Source: Drosophila miranda (taxonomy: Eukaryota; Arthropoda; Insecta; Diptera; Drosophilidae). Taken from it: a DNA stretch of 64,000 nt. Shown here piece after piece: positions 59,701-64,000 of the stretch. How positions within the stretch are numbered: position 1 is the stretch's first letter; each line of letters starts with the position of its first letter. A model generated the notes under the pieces. It was not told the origin of the DNA, did no database searches, and saw nothing but the letters and a program-made list of their open reading frames with translations. The DNA is taken from NCBI RefSeq assembly GCF_003369915.1, contig NC_046676.1, forward strand, positions 8,959,501 through 9,023,500, given 5' to 3'. Made by a program: the position numbers and the translations under genes.

Positions 59701-60579
59701 TTATTATGTATAATTTATAAAATATTGAGCAACGTTTTGGTTATACTAGTACCATATTAACCAGCTAACCAGTCGACAAATATTCATTGGAGAATGTTCT
59801 TGGAGAGTACTGAAACGTCTTTTCGTTTCTTTCAAAGCGAATTTATGGGATGATTCTCGAGTAGCGGGTATATTCTAGTCGTAATGACGCCTGAAGCGTT
59901 TTTACTTGTTTCTGGTTGTTCTCTTTGTATCTATGTATCAGCAGTGTGTGTGTGGCTGTATGTGTGCCTCGAGTGCATATATCCTGTGCGCTCTTATCTG
60001 TTTTAACAAGCGTTACATTTCCAGCAAATACGCTTATGCCGGGCGACGCGACTGCTTCTGTCTGTGCCTGTCTCTAACCCTGTCTCTGGCCATGAATGCT
60101 CCTTCTGCTTCAGCCATTTTTTGCTTCCTTCCGCTGTCAGTTCGGTGGGGTGATGGGATGGTAGGGTTTGGGGCGCTTTCCCCCTGCTCGGCCCTGCCGT
60201 TGACATTGCTTAAGTGCGGTGCCAACCTTTTCGCACTCGAGAGCAGCGCTGAAACATTCCCTGTGATAATTTTTGAGAGCCAACTCAAACCGAAACTCAA
60301 ACTGAAACTGAAATGCGCAGCCAGCCAAGGGCACAGTCACACCACATTCGCATGCACTGCCCGCTAAACCTACACGTACATACGGTTGGCAGTACACTCC
60401 ACGCCTCCTCCTGATGTGGTGGCTGCCTGTGTGGGTGGAGCCGGCGACAAGGCATTTAAAATTGAAACAAATTGTGAATGATGCAGCTGTGGCAAGGGTA
60501 CTGCCGCAAGGGGTGCATGTGTGTTCGCTGACTGCTGAGTTTAACTCGAGCTGTGGTGGAGCCTCTGTTTGCTGCCCCG

Positions 60580-60610
60580 ACTCCGACTTCGACTTCGACT
60601 CCGACCTCGG
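60580..60610. repeat. GACTYC hexamer tract
   Basis: Five imperfect copies of a 6-bp unit in non-coding DNA. Confidence 0.7.
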
Positions 60611-63600
60611 CTGGAGCTCTGTTTGCCATGCTGCTCGATGGCTGTTTGCTTTCTGGAGAGCTGTGTGCTTTGCGGAGGCTACAATAAACTATAACATAAC
60701 AGACCAGGGCTAACTATATTCCACTGACCAGACTCTCGTAGGGATATGCAAGGGTCCGTCAAGTGACCATTGAAAGTACTCCAGCAATGTGACAATCTTT
60801 ACAACCATACATATTTTCTGGCATTCAATTTCAGCCAATGACGAGGGAATTAGAAGTATTCTTCCAACAGGATAGAATAAAAGGACAGGAAAGGATAGTC
60901 TGCTGATGGGTTGAGAGTATAAACGTGCAGATTAGATTAGGTTAGCAGAGAACACTTTGGTTCAGTTTAGTCTACAATTTGATTATGACATGGGGAATTA
61001 CCTGCATGACGCAAAGGGGATAGCAGTGAAAGAGAGATGCAGTATCTCGGCTAGTACGGCAATATGTAACTATAATCGTGACAGTGGACTTTGTCATTCA
61101 CTTAACAAAACATGCTGCTGGACTCAACTATATTTGAGAGTACGAGTCGTAGACGGTTATTGTAATTGATATTTGAGTCCATTTATATTAGGATTTATTG
61201 GTTTTCCAATTAAAAACTTCATCCAATGATCAGAGATAGTTGCAGAATGCGGGAGTGAAATAAATAGAAAAACTTTATTAATCAGAAGATGCTGGTGCCA
61301 GAGGCAGCCGTAGCAGATGCCGCTAGTTGCTCATACGCCACGTTGAGCGTTTGAAATGCTCCTTGCTGCAAGCGAAAGTACGCGTCTACGAGTTCGTGTG
61401 TGTTTGTGTGGATGAAGCATAAAATTATGGCACACATTTATCAACGTTTTAAGCGTTCTGATGACAATCTGCCTGGCTGCAACTTAAATATGCAAATTAC
61501 AGACGCCACGGGGGGGAAAGTTTATAGGGGAGAGCGGCGAGCAGTGAGATGAGATGGAAGATCAGGAAGCGTTCTTCACATTCTTGAGCGTGGCAGTCGC
61601 ACGCGCCACTATCTCTCGCGTAGACAAAACTCCCTTACGACTGTCTCTCCTTGCGTCTGTCTGAAGTATGCGCGTCAACGCATTGCCCAGGCACACATTT
61701 TAGAGCGCACTTAACTCGTGGGCTTGCGGTACTCCTCTCCTTCAGCTCTTGCTCCTACTGCAGTCGTCTCCCGAGGTCTTTTGGCGCGCCTGGTTGTATG
61801 CAATAAAAATGGCCAGCAGGCAACAATGCGACTGCGGGGCAGAAGAGGCAGCAGCTGCCGGCCATCGAATGTATGTACGAGTAGATGTGAATGCCATTTG
61901 ACCTCGTGAACTTTAATTACAAAATGTTCTCTGTCTGAGCTCTGCTCTCTGTTCCAATTCAGCTCCATCGTATCTCCACTACCATCCCCATCCACAGCTC
62001 CATCTTCCACAGTTTCTGCGCAAACTTTGACTCTGGGAGGCCGCATAGAAAATATGTAAATCATAATAAGCGGCGTGCTCGACTGACATCCGCAGCCAGG
62101 CTTGCTATGGGCCACAGCTCTGGTTATAGCTCTCGCTTCGGTTTCACCATCAGCTCCACCGACAGCTCCTGCTCCGGCTGTGGCTAAAGCTATGGTTATG
62201 GCTTTGGTGACTCTGACTGTGGGTCTCTGACTGTGGGCCAACCGCAAATTAAAAATTTCTGCACGTCTCCACATAAAAAACTTTTTTGCTCTTCATATTT
62301 TTCTTCGTTTTTCTTTCTTCTTTTATACAATTTCTTTCCCGTTTTCCTTACTTTTTTTATGCTTTCGTTTAGTTTTGCGCTCGTCGGTTGGAAGCGCTGT
62401 CGCCGGTTTATTTCCTTTTATATTGCTTTGCTTTATAAACACACACAAACACACAAACATATATATATTTGTATGCACACGCACACTCAAACTATTACAT
62501 ATGCAATATATGCCTGCCTGGCACTTCAAAGTTTAGCTTACATTTATTTGTGAGTGTTTGTGTGTGAGCTTCACTGGAAGTGTTGTGCGAATGTGTTTGT
62601 GTGTGTGAGCGAGAGAGTCCCATTCATTGCGACCCCTTTCGCAACCCTCAACCCCCCCCCTGGGGGTGCGTGCAACTGTCCCGACGCGTTGCGTTGATTG
62701 TGTTTGCATATTATACACGCCCTTTTATGTCCTACGGCAATATGAAATTTATTGTCTTCCTCTTTGTACTCAACCTCGGTCGCAGCCTCAGCCTTCAGCC
62801 TTCAGTCCGTTAAACGTTGACAGACAGAGCAGCGGGAGGGGTAGCCAGAGAGCAGGACATTGATTTTAATTCCAGTCGGAAGTTGCATGCCACTTCTTAG
62901 CCTTCGTATGCCTCGGCCTCGACGACAAAAGGCAAGAACATTTTTAATTAAAACAAAGGCGAAACAAAGGACGGACTTAGCTTGGAATGGTCCTTCCCAG
63001 CTGCCACAATGAGTCCTCTCAGCCAGAAACTGTTGAGCAGACAAAGTAAAAGTTAGAATTAACCATGTGGTAAAGAGGATAGCTCGCATACCTAGTTTAG
63101 AGTTCTTTCTTCCCTCAGAACTTGTTAAATGATGTTTCCGTTACCTATTCATTTTAAGTACCGGACGAACTAAGCCACACAATGCCACAAAAATTCACTT
63201 CACTGGAATATGACAAAACTCAGTAAGTGGCTCTGCGATAATACACCTGACATAAATAACCTCCTGTCTGTCTCGAATCACATTAGTTACATTATATGAC
63301 CATTATGGCTTCCGCTGAGCTAGCGCACAATATCGGGAATGACTCTATTGCGATGTCCACACCACAAAATGCATTCAACTGCATGCACACATGCTAGAGC
63401 TCCACTCCAGGCTACTCCACTCAGCTCTAGTCCCCTTAGAGCTCCCAATATAGGGAAAAACAAATGTGAAAAACAAAACATTGCCGAAAACCAATTGCCC
63501 TGAAAAAAAACCAACATAACATTCCAATTTATGTGCAGTGTGGCTTACATGGCCAAAAACCCTTTCAATGGCTCTCTTGTCCAGCCATTTAAAGAACCCC

Positions 63601-63918
63601 TTGCTCCCGAAATTGTTTAGGTGTGCTGATTTCCAACTGGTTGAATATAGAAATATTCGGTATGGATATCGCTCTAATTATGCCCGTATTCTATGATAAA
63701 TGTGGCTGGATCGTGGCTGGCGGCACACGGTGCAGAAAACGCGGCGTATACGTAATTCAATCAAGCGCCATTAAATCGACGTAAACTTTGTTCAATGCTG
63801 GCCGACATTAAGTTTCAATTTATTTCAATCAGCGAGCGCACAGAATCCCATAAAATTGCAGTAAATTCAACAATTGAAAAGTTCAATTACGCCACTTGGA
63901 TATGCAGATATTTTCCAG

Positions 63919-63935
63919 ATATATATATATATATA
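63919..63935. repeat. AT microsatellite
   Basis: A short (AT)n run of 17 bases. Confidence 0.85.
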
Positions 63936-64000
63936 CATTTATACTCGTATTACGATTCGATTCCATTCGCGTTACTTTCTCGCTGTGCAATTGGCAATTT

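Larger units (their letters stand above)
52301..64000. other. non-coding DNA to the right edge
   Basis: No supported gene is visible in nearly 12 kb. Contents are simple repeats (GA at 52.35 kb, GAGTCY at 55.81 kb, five 7-bp units at 56.71 kb, GACTYC at 60.58 kb, AT at 63.92 kb), an AT-rich block at about 59.5-59.76 kb, and short repeat-like pieces near 55.51-55.70 kb. It is probably intergenic or a large intron. Confidence 0.4.

Noticed and set aside
61711..62274. Minus-strand open frame of 187 codons
   Set aside because: It is driven by GCT/CTC-type repetitive sequence, with no recognisable motif.
1..64000. tRNA, rRNA, CRISPR or bacterial operon features
   Set aside because: None was seen by eye. 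The window is animal nuclear DNA, and a covariance-model scan would be needed to exclude small RNA genes fully.

Overview
The window reads as euchromatic DNA of a Drosophila species. Genes have short (56-85 bp) GT-AG introns, TATA boxes and AATAAA signals, and there are many CA, GA, CTG and TACATATGTA-type simple repeats. It carries a LOA-clade non-LTR retrotransposon (the clade of LOA, bilbo, TRIM and Baggins) and a degraded DINE-1/SGM-type Helentron relic. An obscura-group species is likely but is an inference from the repeat types; no alignment was possible.

Region by region. From 1 to about 27.5 kb the window is mostly intronic or intergenic. It holds one convincing internal coding exon of an unidentified secreted-type protein (minus strand, 910-1517), one probable terminal exon of another minus-strand gene (7351-7507), and the Helentron-like relic (3979-4591). 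From 27,566 to 32,819 lies an apparently full-length LOA-clade retrotransposon with intact ORF1 and ORF2 and an 8-bp target-site duplication. From 34.0 to 45.6 kb is a tandem cluster of six related genes for small secreted proteins, here called A to F. They fit the insect DUF725 family, in which melanogaster CG10911 is the member I recall. Next to them is a seventh, unrelated small secreted Gln/Ser/Thr-rich protein gene, G (46,115-46,625). Between A and B are a Jockey-clade reverse-transcriptase fragment (37,697-37,912) and one end of a Tc1/mariner-like element (about 36,948-37,166). From 46.7 to 64 kb I see no convincing gene.

How the genes go together. A to F share a signal peptide, about seven conserved cysteines and a phase-0 intron just after the motif C(Y/F)xxx. 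The cysteine domain therefore spans two exons. A, B, C and F add a Ser/Thr/Pro-rich mucin-like tail after the domain, and A, B and C then end in a basic amphipathic segment. E and F are divergent and share an extra intron after the signal peptide. D and E are convergent, with stop codons about 35 bp apart. Compact TATA promoters and nearby GATA motifs suggest co-regulated expression, plausibly in the gut, but expression cannot be seen here.

The least ordinary features are the mucin-stalk plus cationic-tail design of A to C, a 44-bp identical repeat seed shared by B and C, and the mirror-image D/E 3' ends, where the only obvious poly(A) hexamers overlap the stop codons.
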